Shown piece by piece: positions 11,748 through 21,731 of a DNA stretch of 64,000 bases. A program made the translations under genes and the position numbers. Location of the stretch: the NCBI GenBank assembly GCA_026874595.1, contig CM049316.1, positions 55,997,676 through 56,061,675 on the forward strand, written 5' to 3'. The stretch's first letter is position 1. Every line of letters begins with the position of its first letter. Origin of the DNA: Sipunculus nudus (taxonomy: Eukaryota > Annelida > Sipuncula > Golfingiida > Sipunculidae). The notes beneath the pieces are model-generated. The model saw only the letters and a list, made by a program, of their open reading frames with translations. It did no database searches and was not told the DNA's origin.

Positions 11748-14352
11748 TCAGGATAAGAAAAACTTTATTGTGCCTCGGATAAGTTTCCGGCATGTCGGGC
11801 AATTCCTAATGTCTGATGCACAACCCATACATGATACAATATGTCCGCATGGCAAGAAAATGATTTGACGAATTTGGTCCAAACAGATTACACACATAGT
11901 CTTGTCTTGTAACAACTGCTTTTCTTGTATCAGGGCATCCACATCTGAAATTAACAACACACGAACTGATTGTAATGCAAAGCGATGTATACCTTAAATA
12001 ACCGTTATGTAATCATAGAAATCAGCATACGACTGTAATCTACAACGTTATATTACGGACACCGATCTATATTTGTTACATATACATACTTCAGCAAATA
12101 CAATGCTTTGTTCACTGTCATTCAAATGAGGACGTAATTGCCATTGTGTGTGTGTGTGTAATGAAATGACCGTATCGTTGAATTGACCAAATGATTACTT
12201 TTTTTGTTTGTAGGTCCAGCTGTTTGCGGACCGTTCCCGTCACCGTCACTCCCGTTTGACTGCTGCATTTCGCCAACGAGCGGTTTCTCTTCCGCTTCAC
12301 GTGCGGCTGGAGTGCTGGCAGCGGATGTTTCATATGAATCCATCACAGCAGCTAGTAAACATTCAGCGGATTCAAACGCCTGCCCTGTCGTACGTAGCTT
12401 GTTTTCTATGACGGACGCCACTCTGTCACGGGGAATCCCCGTGTTGAGGACTAACTGGACTCTGTCCGTGCTCATTTGTGCCGCCAGGTGTCGGGGGTCG
12501 TACTCTGATGTCGGCCATTTGAAACAGCACACAATATATGATAATATATGTGAATGAGTCCGAACGACGTGTTGAATATCAATACGTTTCTGAGAATATT
12601 TATAATGTGGACAATGAAGCTACACCTCACAAATTATTACCAGTATGAATATGCATGATATCAACACAGAATATCAATGGCTCCGATCTCACTTGCCAAA
12701 CAACGTATCTCAACAGTATAACGGCTTGGGTATTATGGCTCTGATCAGAAAGAGTCCTAAAATCTAGCCGAGACGTATTAATGACTATATGAAACATTTG
12801 ATATATATGTGAAAGTGAAACGGAAAATAAATTTTTCATCACATGACTGGACAGCTCTTGCATAAAAATATCAGTCATTGTGTGAATATACTGACATGAC
12901 ATAAGTCCTGAACAGAAATATAACCTAATATTACATATTTGGCATATATTATATATATGTTCTGACCTTAGAAACTCAAGTACAACATTAACAGCAAAAC
13001 CACATACCTGATCGTTCGGGCGTTTCGCTCCTGCTTTCTAAGTAACGTTTGGTCCTAACTTTGGCGTTGGTACCCTGTAACAGATTCATAATATGTTTGT
13101 GTACACACGTCATCACGAATATTTCCTTATATAGTGATACAAAGTGGTTTCGTATGTTCATATCTTAAACAAAACGCATTACTGAATATATTGTATTGAC
13201 TGTCGTTAAAGGATAATGCGTGTCTGATGCTTTTTCTGTGTGATCATGTAAAATGTGTGTGATAAGTAAAGAATAATCACCAATGTCTCGCTTTTCACCA
13301 TAGTTGCATTTCTGTTTGCCTCGTGAATGAATTCAGGTCCTTTGGACTGCATAACAAAACCACATTTTGGGAACCAACGTGCATGCTCAGCCCATGGTTC
13401 ATCTCCCGGTTCCCAGGCACGAAGCCCTCCATCACAGTAAAAACACCGGCAACAATCATGTTCACCTGCAACACAAAATACGTATCATCTGTTATGAACA
13501 TAAATGCGTATCACATTAATTAATACATACCACTGTAATCAGTGACCGAAGTATTATCTTCTGTTGCAAAAAAAAAAGAATCAATACGCGTCTCATAATT
13601 ATTCATCTGAAATTGTTTCTTGGTCATGTGCCAAACAATATACAGTTATCGTCTCACAGCCTGCAAATGCAGGATAGAACCGTTTCCAATGACTGATGCG
13701 ATATCTACAGACATATTATATTTTATACGAGATGATATACTCCGTTGGTCGGACTTACAAGAACGAACTAAAACAATCAAACACGTTTATTTAGGTGAAA
13801 GAAATGGTGTCGTTTTTCTAACTACAAATGTAGCGAGCATGTATTACCTGTGTAGTAAAACCCGGCTTCGGCCAGTGATTCGGGAGTCTGTTCTTTACCC
13901 ACTGGCCATTCACGGAACGTCGCTAGTCTGTTTTGCTCTGTAGCCAGTCTTGGCCTTCGAGGTCTCTTTGTAATTATGCCCAACCGTTCCTTCAGGATAT
14001 CCTTGTAGAAAGACGTTCCTCCAGTTTTGTTTGCAAGGATCGGGCTATTGTCGTCAGGAAGTGGTACGTTATTCGTTGGTTCCCCGCGAACAAACGCACA
14101 CCGGTCTCCGTAATACCGGAAATGTTCCTCGTCTGGATCATCCCCTGTCTCCCAACCCATCATAGCACCTTGACAGAAGGCACATTTTACTTTATCACGT
14201 GGTCCGACAAAGTATAAACCCGCCGCCGACATCAGCCTCGGCTCGATCAAGTCCCTTTTCGGCCATTGACGGTAGCTATCCAGTCTGTTTTTTTCAATCC
14301 ACATCGCCGAAGCCGATAGCCGTTCGCCCATTTTGTCTATGAGCGTTTTCAT
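11748..14352 (-). CDS. Inhibitor of apoptosis, BIR-BIR-UBA-RING, five exons (predicted 419 aa)
   Basis: Five coding exons are supported: 14352-13848, 13465-13281, 13074-13008, 12504-12199 and 11944-11748. Each junction has GT-AG ends, phases match, and the spliced frame is open to a TGA. Exon 1 holds a complete BIR (C57, C60, H77, C85; one residue longer than usual between His and the last Cys) and the first half of a second BIR. Exon 2 completes that BIR, whose spacing is canonical. Exon 4 has a UBA-like three-helix region, and exon 5 a C3HC4 RING (CVIC, PCGH, CPTC) ending in the usual IAP tail. Family members bind caspases through BIRs and ubiquitinate them through the RING. The architecture matches animal cIAP/XIAP-type proteins; viral IAPs are normally intronless. 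An AATAAA lies inside the last codons (11761-11766). It could be a host gene or a spliced capture. Confidence 0.85.
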
Positions 14353-14401
14353 ATGACTTTCACTATATGCATTTTGGCCATACGAAATAGCTCTTTCTGG
14401 G

Positions 14402-14409
14402 TTTTTATA
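14402..14409 (-). promoter_or_regulatory. TATA box of the IAP gene
   Basis: TATAAAA on the minus strand about 50 bases upstream of the IAP ATG. This implies a very short leader, as in compact viral genes. Confidence 0.5.
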
Positions 14410-14815
14410 TTATGCAACGTCACTCTCGCAGTGCCCGCGTCCCTGCACTATCTGTTTCAACCGATGCTGATGTGTATATAACTGTATCTGAAGTGGAGTA
14501 TTAGTTCGGTCACATGACTACGGGTACAACGTCTTAACTCGGAGTACCACGTAGTCGTATGTTTACAGCAGCTCTTTGCAGATCAAACAGAGCAGACAGT
14601 AATGCATGTCGGACTCTATATATATAGGCCGCGTGCTGTTCCGCATAGGATCCTATTACAAATACACTGTGAAACTGATACCACAATGTATTATCTTGGA
14701 CGAAAGCTGACACACGTTATCTTGCGATACTACATCATATGCAAGATTCCGATGTCCCAGCACCTGTACCGACCAATCAGCAGGCAGTGAGTCATACCTG
14801 TCCTATCACAATGTG

Positions 14816-14823
14816 TATATAAT
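14816..14823 (+). promoter_or_regulatory. TATA box of the 265-aa CARD gene
   Basis: TATATAAT about 100 bases upstream of the ATG at 14920, following a palindromic GACCAATCAGC CCAAT-like element near 14771. Confidence 0.5.
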
Positions 14824-14919
14824 ATTTGGCGTGTGCTTACCCTCATTCAGTCACAACCTCACTCCCACAACGTGGCACCTCACGACTGACTGGTGTCTAC
14901 CGCTGATTGCGAGGACAGG

Positions 14920-15717
14920 ATGTCCGCGTCTTGGGCAGAAGTGTTCAGACGATGCCGCCCAGAGTTGTTGGCTAACCTGACGGTGGACGAGATGTTATGT
15001 GCTATCCTGAAGAGCAGAAACGTGTTGTCACAGTACCACGCTTACGCACGTAACACCACCCCTTTTGCAAAAGCAACATCCTTGATCGACCATATATCAA
15101 AGAACGACAGTCATGTGAAACATTTCATCACTGCTCTTAAGGAAACAGGGCAGCCGCACGTGGCTCTCTTGTTGGAAAAGCAAAAGCGGAAATGCGAGGA
15201 AGAGGCGAAGCAGAGATGTAAAGAACAGACAAGACAGTGGTGGGAGGAACTGGTACCACCAAATGGCGCACAAGCCCACCGACAGGCCGACCCATGCGGT
15301 GGTCCCGATTGGACAGGCCTGTTTGCGTTCTTGTCTTGCTCAGATCAACACGACAACGCTCCGTTCGATCAAAACAAAGACAGGAAGTTCAAAGAAAAGA
15401 TTGTGCCGCTGTTTCGAATCTTGGCACAGATACTGAACTCAATGAACGACAAGTTGCTCTTCATGATGACGTGTGTGTCAGCAAAAATCGTCAAGATGGC
15501 AGAATGGCACCAGATATGGGAGCAGACAGACAATGACACAGCCAACAGTTTGCTACAAGCTTTGGAGGGAGAAACATACGTGCAATGGAACTACTTCAGC
15601 CTGATATGCCGTACAGCAGACTTGAAGGCCGCCGCATACATCATCGACGACGCCTTGACGACAGCTGGAGTTACATCGCTCTACTCCATCATGGTTTCGG
15701 GATCCCCGTGCGGGTAG
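14920..15717 (+). CDS. CARD protein with a helical C-terminal region (265 aa)
   Basis: Residues about 5-85 read as a CARD: six predicted amphipathic helices, the LxxxLTVDEMLCAIL and VLSQY elements, an ATSLIDHI helix, and the FITALKETGQPHVALLL ending typical of the family. A charged Lys/Arg/Glu linker follows. The C-terminal half (about 130-260) is also helical and might be a second, more diverged death fold. CARDs join like with like to build caspase-activating or MAVS-type filaments, so a viral CARD would most simply cap or divert such a filament. I start at the first ATG in frame; a GTG 27 bases upstream also extends the frame. No RING or membrane segment is present. Confidence 0.75.
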   Translation: MSASWAEVFRRCRPELLANLTVDEMLCAILKSRNVLSQYHAYARNTTPFAKATSLIDHISKNDSHVKHFITALKETGQPHVALLLEKQKRKCEEEAKQRCKEQTRQWWEELVPPNGAQAHRQADPCGGPDWTGLFAFLSCSDQHDNAPFDQNKDRKFKEKIVPLFRILAQILNSMNDKLLFMMTCVSAKIVKMAEWHQIWEQTDNDTANSLLQALEGETYVQWNYFSLICRTADLKAAAYIIDDALTTAGVTSLYSIMVSGSPCG

Positions 15718-16233
15718 AAAACAAGGGAAGTCGCAAGGACCTTCACTGTGTATATACCGTTTTGTAGCACTGTATCATTGAACTTATATCTGCTTTATCA
15801 CTAGTATCCGACTCTAGTCAGACTAAAGGATTTCGTTTTTGGTATACTGTAATGACGCCGGACTCTGGTTTATTTTTTTTCCAGTTATCGGTATGACGTA
15901 TGTAGGCGTCAGGTTTCGTGTGGTCACACATACGACGACCGTGTACGGACTATCAAGATCTGCATGCGTATTTATTTTTTCGAGTTGGTTGTATTTATGG
16001 ATATGACTGGAATGTATAAATATCACATGTAACTCAAATGATCTGATTTCTTGTTTTGTTTTATCATACCAGACCTTCCATAAAAACACTCACACATTTA
16101 ATACACAAAGATGCACAAGACGCAATACTCTCCTCAACGTAACATTTTAATACATCGGCCAATACAGTACATACGACATACGCTAGTTACAAACGGCAAA
16201 CATACATTCTTCAAAAGAAAGGTATCTGATTAA
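15718..16233. other. Convergent 3' ends, no gene
   Basis: AT-rich sequence where the CARD gene (+) and the phospho-repeat gene (-) converge. TTTATT (AATAAA on the minus strand) occurs near 15868 and 15971. No other feature is seen. Confidence 0.5.
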
Positions 16234-17556
16234 CTAATAAAAACGTATGCAAAGGCTACCATCATCGCTGGATGAAGAAGACGATGTGCGTGTACCGCCG
16301 ATGTCCAAAGAAGAGTCAGAAGACCTTCGATCCGTGTAATAAGTAGCAGGTGGGTCTCTCCTGAATACTTCATTGTCGTCAATGGAACTGGCCAGAGACG
16401 AATAAGGACACGATACGTCGTCATCGTCGTTAGTCAGAACAGAGTCTGGAGACCGTGGTTCAGTGTCAGGAGAGGCAGGGGGGTCTGTGTATCTGATTAC
16501 TTCGCTAGTCAAAGCATCCATATCATTGGCGAAATCCTGACCGGTGTCGTCATTATCGCTGGCCTGAGACCTGTAACGAGACGATATGTTTTCACCGTCG
16601 CTGGCCAGAAAGGAGTAAGGAGACCATGGTTCCGGGTCAGGAGAGGCAGGGGGCTCTGTGTACCTGATAACTCCATCACTCAAAGCATTCCTCACATTGG
16701 CGAAATCATGACCGGTGTCGTCATTATCGCTGGCCTGGGACATGTAACGAGACGATATGTTATCATCGTCGCTGGCCAGAAAGGAGTAAGGAGACCGTGG
16801 TTCCGCGTCTGGAGAGGCAGGGGGGTCTGTGTACCTGATAACTCCATCACTCATAGCATTCCTCACATTGGCGAAATCATAAACATCGCCGTCATCGCCA
16901 CTGGCCATCTCAACACTATCATTCTCATTGACGCCCATAGCACTCTGTGTGTCGCTGTCATATGCACCTTCACCATACATAACGAAGTTGGTTCCACTCA
17001 TCATTCGCTCGCACTCAAGACTAAGTGCAACGTTGGGTATACATCGCACAAGCCTTTCCCATTCCGACTTGTTCAAAGTCACACATACTTTTTGAGTGAC
17101 GACACCGTTTTCGGTGTCAACGTACTTGAATGTTACCTCGTAGTTATCAGAGCCATGTGGACATTGCTTGGCGTACATGGTCAACCGTTTTCCGCGATAC
17201 TCTTCCAGGATCAGTTTCACCTGATTATGAACCGCTATTGCTCGTGTAAACTCGGCTGCGCGACCTGATAACTGCTTCCACGCGATATGACTGAAGTAGA
17301 TCACACGGCGCTCAAACCCAGGTGCAAGGCCTTTCACAAGGAAGATACCCTGCTGATCAATATACAACCCTGCACGGTCATCACACTCACGAACGCCTTC
17401 GTCCGAAATGGTTTGCCAGAGAGGTACCGTCCACATGTCATGGCCAGTAGAACCAGCTGTCAGGTTGATCGGTATCCGAACTGTATACACGTTCATATAG
17501 GTGTCACCTGAACCATCGGTGGTCCGTTCACTTTCACTGTCCCGGTCATCCATCAC
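16234..17556 (-). CDS. Acidic Ser/Pro-rich repeat protein (440 aa)
   Basis: Two parts are visible. Residues 20-185 look folded; within them 110-175 resembles, weakly, a PC4/SUB1-like single-strand-DNA-binding unit (alternating strands, then TLNKSEWERLVRCIP). Residues 227-397 are three 57-residue repeats (starting 227, 284 and 341), each with a DFAN start, a VIRYTDPPASPD core, SPYS-type Ser-Pro sites and a DDD/DND acidic run. The tail is serine-rich and acidic. Ser-Pro plus acidic runs suggest phosphorylation by proline-directed and CK2-type kinases, as in viral transactivators and nuclear regulators. No recognised family. It lies between the first CARD gene and the CARD-RING gene. Confidence 0.75.
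   Translation of the reverse strand: MMDDRDSESERTTDGSGDTYMNVYTVRIPINLTAGSTGHDMWTVPLWQTISDEGVRECDDRAGLYIDQQGIFLVKGLAPGFERRVIYFSHIAWKQLSGRAAEFTRAIAVHNQVKLILEEYRGKRLTMYAKQCPHGSDNYEVTFKYVDTENGVVTQKVCVTLNKSEWERLVRCIPNVALSLECERMMSGTNFVMYGEGAYDSDTQSAMGVNENDSVEMASGDDGDVYDFANVRNAMSDGVIRYTDPPASPDAEPRSPYSFLASDDDNISSRYMSQASDNDDTGHDFANVRNALSDGVIRYTEPPASPDPEPWSPYSFLASDGENISSRYRSQASDNDDTGQDFANDMDALTSEVIRYTDPPASPDTEPRSPDSVLTNDDDDVSCPYSSLASSIDDNEVFRRDPPATYYTDRRSSDSSLDIGGTRTSSSSSSDDGSLCIRFY
16366..16878 (-). repeat. Three 171-bp in-frame repeats
   Basis: These encode three 57-residue units of the acidic protein. The copies are very similar at DNA level, which points to recent or homogenised duplication; the third is the most diverged. 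Confidence 0.85.
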
Positions 17557-18020
17557 GGGCCCTTCTAATGAATGTTGTTACATGAAATCGGGTCGGACTA
17601 TGCGATACTGGCTGTACGTATGGCTACAGGTACGTTGTACGATGTGTTACTCGGTGTACACACACACGCACAAATGAGTATATCGAAAATATATCCCCAT
17701 ACAAATACTGTTTACAGCTCCATTGGGTACCAGTGACATTCAGACACTGAAAACACACACACACATATTCGAACACACACATACGACACAAGACGAAAGG
17801 TAATGAAGACAGACAAATAAAATCAGGTTTGTTACCATTATACATAAGGTTTATTGTCAAAAGCCGTACATGTCTATTAAGCAGTTATGTGTGTATATAT
17901 ATATATATGAATCATACATACATGTTTTTACAAATGAAAAAGTGTACAGGTCTAATCATATTACTAGTTGCTAAAACACCAACGTCATCAAAGTTCTCAA
18001 TCAGAATGCATCTGTATCGT
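17557..18020. other. Intergenic stretch with promoter and poly(A) signals
   Basis: It holds the upstream region of the acidic repeat gene and, at 17850-17855, an AATAAA on the minus strand that would serve the CARD-RING gene. Short CA and TA runs are present. Confidence 0.5.
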
Positions 18021-18674
18021 TTACATATAGCAATCTATGACATCCTCCAGGGGGCAACGGCACCTGACACATGTTTTATCGTCCTTCGCTATAATATGCC
18101 ACGCGCATTGGAAACAGCAGACGAAGTGACCGCACGGAACAAACACCGTCTTCCTTTTATTCTCCATGCACACTATACAACAACTGAGCTCTGACCCGGA
18201 TTCGTCACGAACGTCCTGTCCCCGTTTTTTATTGAGCATGTCCCGTGTGATCTGCCACCGTCCGACACGAGATATGTTCTGCGCTTGGGAGAGATGACCC
18301 TTCAGCCGGTGCACGGTATCGTTGATACGCGAAGCTGCCTCATGATTCAGAGAGGAGAGAAGAACCGTGCGCGCCTCGCACTGACCATGAGAGCCAAGCA
18401 AGTTGATAAACGCGAGGAGATGCCGTAGACCCCGCCTTTTGAGGACGGACAGCAATTCATCGTTCTTCTGTGAATTGGTCGGCCTTGCCTGTATGCTTTC
18501 CACATGCTCTTGAAGCAAAATGTTGTTTTGCAGCAGGGCGACCATAAGCTTCTCGTTTGGGTCCAGCGTGTTCTGTAAATGGATTGCAGCAGAATTGATC
18601 ACGTCTGCGACAGGAACCGACGGATGGTTTGACATGTAAGCACTTACATCCGATTGACATTCCTTGTCAGTCAT
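18021..18674 (-). CDS. CARD-RING protein (217 aa)
   Basis: Residues about 35-110 form a CARD: LMVALLQNNILLQEHVESIQ, then SVLKRRGLRHLLAFINLL and LLSSLNHEA. Residues about 165-217 are a C3HC4 RING with CIVC, PCGHFVCCFQC and CVRC. The order matches the C-terminal half of animal cIAP proteins without the BIRs. The RING should act as a ubiquitin ligase and the CARD would choose the target, probably a host CARD protein. The start is the first ATG; the frame is open a little further through a GTG. A TATAAG-like box lies about 90 bases upstream. It is related to the 387-aa CARD-CARD-RING gene nearby. Confidence 0.85.
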   Translation of the reverse strand: MTDKECQSDVSAYMSNHPSVPVADVINSAAIHLQNTLDPNEKLMVALLQNNILLQEHVESIQARPTNSQKNDELLSVLKRRGLRHLLAFINLLGSHGQCEARTVLLSSLNHEAASRINDTVHRLKGHLSQAQNISRVGRWQITRDMLNKKRGQDVRDESGSELSCCIVCMENKRKTVFVPCGHFVCCFQCAWHIIAKDDKTCVRCRCPLEDVIDCYM

Positions 18675-19007
18675 GTTTGTGTTGCAGGCGATGCGGAACA
18701 CGGTTAGCTCACATCAAATGCGTCGGGTGAAATAAGCCAGGAGACGCGCACAGGCGCCTCTTATACGTGCAAGTGAACGGAAGGTAGGTACAATCCTTTT
18801 TGATTTTTTTGGTGCTGCATGCGTAGTCCTAGGTAACGTTTTGTGTTATGGCGTATCACGTGATTCACGCAGGTTTGTGATATAATACTGAGGCACTGTA
18901 CACACAATAAATATACGTGTTTTCCTTGCGCATGATATCGATGGTCGTTATCATGTATAGGCAGATGTAGACACAATCCTAAGCCTTTCTTGACCCGTCT
19001 ATTTGCA
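18675..19007. other. Spacer with a partial copy of the CARD-unit 3' region
   Basis: 18960-19090 resembles 20041-20160 (shared TTGACCCGTCT, TTTGCACTAAC and ATGGCTGCAATA), so it is leftover or 3' sequence of the tandem CARD units. No separate gene is seen. Confidence 0.5.
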
Positions 19008-19418
19008 CTAACGATGGCTGCAATATGTACGTGTGCCAAGGACTCCATTCGACGAGGCTCTTGCTGCAATGTTGCGCATACATGCTTCACGATTTAGAGC
19101 GTCCACCAGCGTGGAGTGCGCCACCTTATTATCAAATATTTTCAACAAGTTGATAAATTTTACCAGTCTCTGAACGTCCCAATGCTCGAGTACACACAGC
19201 AGCTCCCCGTTCCGCTCGACAGACGTCTCCTTCGCTTTGATACGATCCGCTTGAACAGAGTCGATTAGGCCTCTGTTGACCATGACGTCATACAGCAACA
19301 CATCGACATCAAGAGAGGTAACCAACTGAGGACGTATGTCACCGATAATGCTTCCGCCCGTGATCGGGGGTTGTATAGACAAGTAATATTCCATTTTCTC
19401 CAAATTTCTGCTGTACAT
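19008..19418 (-). CDS. CARD-only protein, tandem copy 1 (136 aa)
   Basis: A single CARD makes up nearly the whole protein: EYYLSIQPPITGG, LDVDVLLYDVMVNRGLID, a charged loop with KAKETSVERNGELLCVLEHW, then VKFINLLKIFDNKVAHSTLVDALN. It has no RING, enzyme or membrane segment. CARD-only proteins in animals act as dominant decoys for caspase or adaptor CARDs. I start at ATG 19418, just below a TATAAAT box at 19491-19497. Copies 1 and 2 are close to identical over the CARD, and their C-terminal tails differ. The frame is open further upstream, but that part lies in the promoter. Confidence 0.75.
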   Translation of the reverse strand: MYSRNLEKMEYYLSIQPPITGGSIIGDIRPQLVTSLDVDVLLYDVMVNRGLIDSVQADRIKAKETSVERNGELLCVLEHWDVQRLVKFINLLKIFDNKVAHSTLVDALNREACMRNIAARASSNGVLGTRTYCSHR

Positions 19419-19551
19419 GATGTATCCGTAAGGAGTTCTGTTCAGTACGGTGGTTGGCAATGAAATGATGCATTTATACAGCAACTGTCTATTTATATGT
19501 GTGCCCCTCCCCATATCCACACATCCACATCCTTGACCCATCTGTTTGCTA

Positions 19552-19938
19552 CTAACGATGGCAGCATAATGGACATGTGCAAAAGGCTCTTTTGCGCCTA
19601 ACTGCTTCCAAATTAAGAGCGTCCACAAGTCTGGAGTGCGCCACCTTATTATCAAATATTTTCAACAAACTGATAAATTTTACCAGTCTCTTCACGTCCC
19701 AATGCTCGAGTACACACAGCAGCTCCCCGTTCCTCTCGATAGACGTCTCCTTCGCTTTGATACGATCCGCTTGAACAGAGTTGATTAGGCCTCTGTTGAC
19801 CATGACGTCATACAGCAACACGTCGACATAAAGAGAGGTAACCAACTGAGGACGTATGTCACCGATAATGCTTCCGCCCGTGATCGGGGGTTGTATAGAC
19901 AAGTAATATTCCATTGGCTTTAAATGTCCGCTGTACAT
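19552..19938 (-). CDS. CARD-only protein, tandem copy 2 (128 aa)
   Basis: Very close to copy 1 through the CARD, including the NRGLI-S-VQADRIKAKETS helix pair and the LLKIFDNKVAH segment. It then ends in a different, Arg/Cys-rich tail (RRKRAFCTCPLCC). The tail change comes from a divergence near the last CARD helix and could be a frameshift. The TATAAAT box at 20012-20018 and 5' leader are nearly the same as in copies 1 and 3, so each copy carries its own promoter. The close match suggests recent duplication or gene conversion. Confidence 0.75.
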   Translation of the reverse strand: MYSGHLKPMEYYLSIQPPITGGSIIGDIRPQLVTSLYVDVLLYDVMVNRGLINSVQADRIKAKETSIERNGELLCVLEHWDVKRLVKFISLLKIFDNKVAHSRLVDALNLEAVRRKRAFCTCPLCCHR

Positions 19939-20109
19939 GATGTATCCGTAAACGAGTCCTGTTCAGTACGGTGGTTGGCAACGAAATGATGCATTTATAC
20001 AGCAACTGTCTATTTATATGTGTGCCCCTCCCCATATCCAGATCCTTGACCCGTCTGTTTGCACTAACTATGGCTGCAATATTGTACGAGTGCCAAGGAC
20101 TCCATTTTA

Positions 20110-20478
20110 CTAGTTCATTGATGCAAGGTTGCGCGTACATGCTTCACAGTTAAGAGCGGCCAGTAGCAGGAAGTGCGCCACCCTATTACCAAACATGTTC
20201 AACAAGCTGATAAATATTACCAGTTTCTCAACGTCCCAATGCTCGAGTATACACAGCAGCTCCTCGTTCCTCTCGACAGACGTCTCCTTCGCTTTGAGAC
20301 GACCCGCTTGGTCAGAGTCGATAAGGCTTTTGTAGAGCATGGTGTCAACCAACAGCACGTGGACATCAAGAGTGGCAACCAACCGGCCACGTAGTGTACC
20401 GATAATGCTTTCGCCCGTGATCGGAGGTTGTATTGACAAGTAATATTCAGGTGGCTGCATCACATCTTGGAAGTACAT
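20110..20478 (-). CDS. CARD-only protein, tandem copy 3 (122 aa)
   Basis: A third CARD-only copy, more diverged: LDVHVLLVDTMLYKSLID replaces LDVDVLLYDVMVNRGLID and the loop reads GRLKAKETSVERNEEL. The CARD is complete and the tail is short (CTRNLASMN). The promoter (TATAAAT at 20552-20558) matches the others almost base for base, while the coding part has changed more. That pattern fits selection for new CARD partners with expression held constant. Confidence 0.75.
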   Translation of the reverse strand: MYFQDVMQPPEYYLSIQPPITGESIIGTLRGRLVATLDVHVLLVDTMLYKSLIDSDQAGRLKAKETSVERNEELLCILEHWDVEKLVIFISLLNMFGNRVAHFLLLAALNCEACTRNLASMN

Positions 20479-20551
20479 GATGTATCCGTAAACGAGTCCT
20501 GTTCAGTACGGTGGTTGGCAACGAAATGATGCATTTATACAGCAACCGCTT

Positions 20552-20558
20552 ATTTATA
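20552..20558 (-). promoter_or_regulatory. TATA box of CARD-only copy 3 (same box at 20012-20018 and 19491-19497)
   Basis: ACATATAAATAG occurs upstream of copies 1 and 2, with ACATATAAATAA at copy 3. Each is followed by a GTATAAATGCATCATTTC leader and sits about 75-80 bases before the ATG. The near identity of three promoters shows that the duplication unit (about 520-540 bp) includes promoter and gene. Confidence 0.65.
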
Positions 20559-20657
20559 TGTGTGCCCATAGCCCCCGCATCCTACACTAAAAAAGCATAA
20601 AAAACGTTTTTGACAATCCATACTGTAAGATACGATGACATGCGCCAACTGGCATTC

Positions 20658-21104
20658 TTATCCTTTTTTCGAACCGCCCGTTTGCACAGACGACGGCTGT
20701 AAAATGGTATGTGTACCGATGACGCCAGTCGGGGAGAAGCTACATCCGTCAGCAAAGCGCTTCCATGCTGCTCGATTCAGACATTTCACGAGCACGACGT
20801 GCGGCCCGGACCGGTTGCAGGTTTTGAGCAACTCGATAAACGTGACAACTTGTTCAAGCCCCAACTCCATGATGATAAACAGCAGCATCTTGTTCTGATC
20901 GATGACGGTATCTTCCCCGGTGATACGTGCGGCTTCGTCCTGACTTATAAGACCTTTCTGGAGCAGAGTGTCAATCAGCCAAGGATCGACGTCCAGGCTG
21001 GTCACCAACGTGCGCCACTGTGGCCGGAGGATGCTCGCGCTCGAAATCTCAGGTCTGACAGACAAGTAAAAATTCAATGGCTGCAACGTATCGACCCGGC
21101 CCAT
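20658..21104 (-). CDS. CARD-only protein, tandem copy 4 (148 aa)
   Basis: The most diverged single-CARD copy: LNFYLSVRPEISSAS, LDVDPWLIDTLLQKGLISQDEA, an ITGEDTVIDQNK loop and FIELLKTCNRSGPHVVLVKCLN. The tail of about 35 residues is Ser/Gly/Lys-rich and shares a V(I/L)GT(H/R)T stretch with copy 1. It sits between the near-identical copies and the CARD-CARD-RING gene, and by eye it is intermediate between them. The start is the ATG at 21104. Confidence 0.7.
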   Translation of the reverse strand: MGRVDTLQPLNFYLSVRPEISSASILRPQWRTLVTSLDVDPWLIDTLLQKGLISQDEAARITGEDTVIDQNKMLLFIIMELGLEQVVTFIELLKTCNRSGPHVVLVKCLNRAAWKRFADGCSFSPTGVIGTHTILQPSSVQTGGSKKG

Positions 21105-21731
21105 GGTGTATCGGTTAAACACTCCCGTGCAGTACGGCGGTCGGCGATGAAATGATGGATGGATACAGCGACCGGTACTTTTGTAACCACGCCACAAGCA
21201 ATGACATATAAAAGGACATATAAAATGAAACAGAACGGGATTCGACACACACGTTTGAAGTACCAAATCATTACCCCCATGGAGTTACGCCACATGATAG
21301 TCGGGAGGTCGGAGGCTGATTGCATCACACAGAACAGAACATCATACAGAACGCAGTACGAATATACAAACATCACAACGACACACTGACACACACGCAC
21401 CTAACCGGGAGAGCGTTCAGAACAGGTTCCCCACATCCGTCATACAGTACACGTTGTACAGAAGAACACGTTTAAATATATACACTACATTTTATTCATT
21501 TGTTATTCATTTATACAATAACAAAGGTGCGATTACGAAACACAAGTGCGCAAAGTAAGATATATACACAAGTTTGAATCATCAATAAAGAACGTGTCAA
21601 CGTATGTATGTTATAGAGAGTATCAATACAAAAACAGTTCACTTATCGTATATACAGGTACTTACGCGTTTCACTGTGTGAGCTGGGGCAGGGGAAGCAA
21701 AAAGAGTTCCTTATGGTACGTCCTGTTAGGT
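21105..21731. other. Spacer between CARD-only copy 4 and the CARD-CARD-RING gene
   Basis: It includes a diverged copy of the CARD-unit leader (GTACGGCGGTCGGCGATGAAATGATGGATG, near 21130-21160) and a minus-strand AATAAA at 21491-21496 for the next gene. Short frames only. Confidence 0.5.

Noticed and set aside
16708-17268. 186-codon plus-strand frame opposite the acidic repeat gene
   Set aside because: It mirrors the repetitive coding sequence; the minus strand has the complete start-stop frame and repeats in register.
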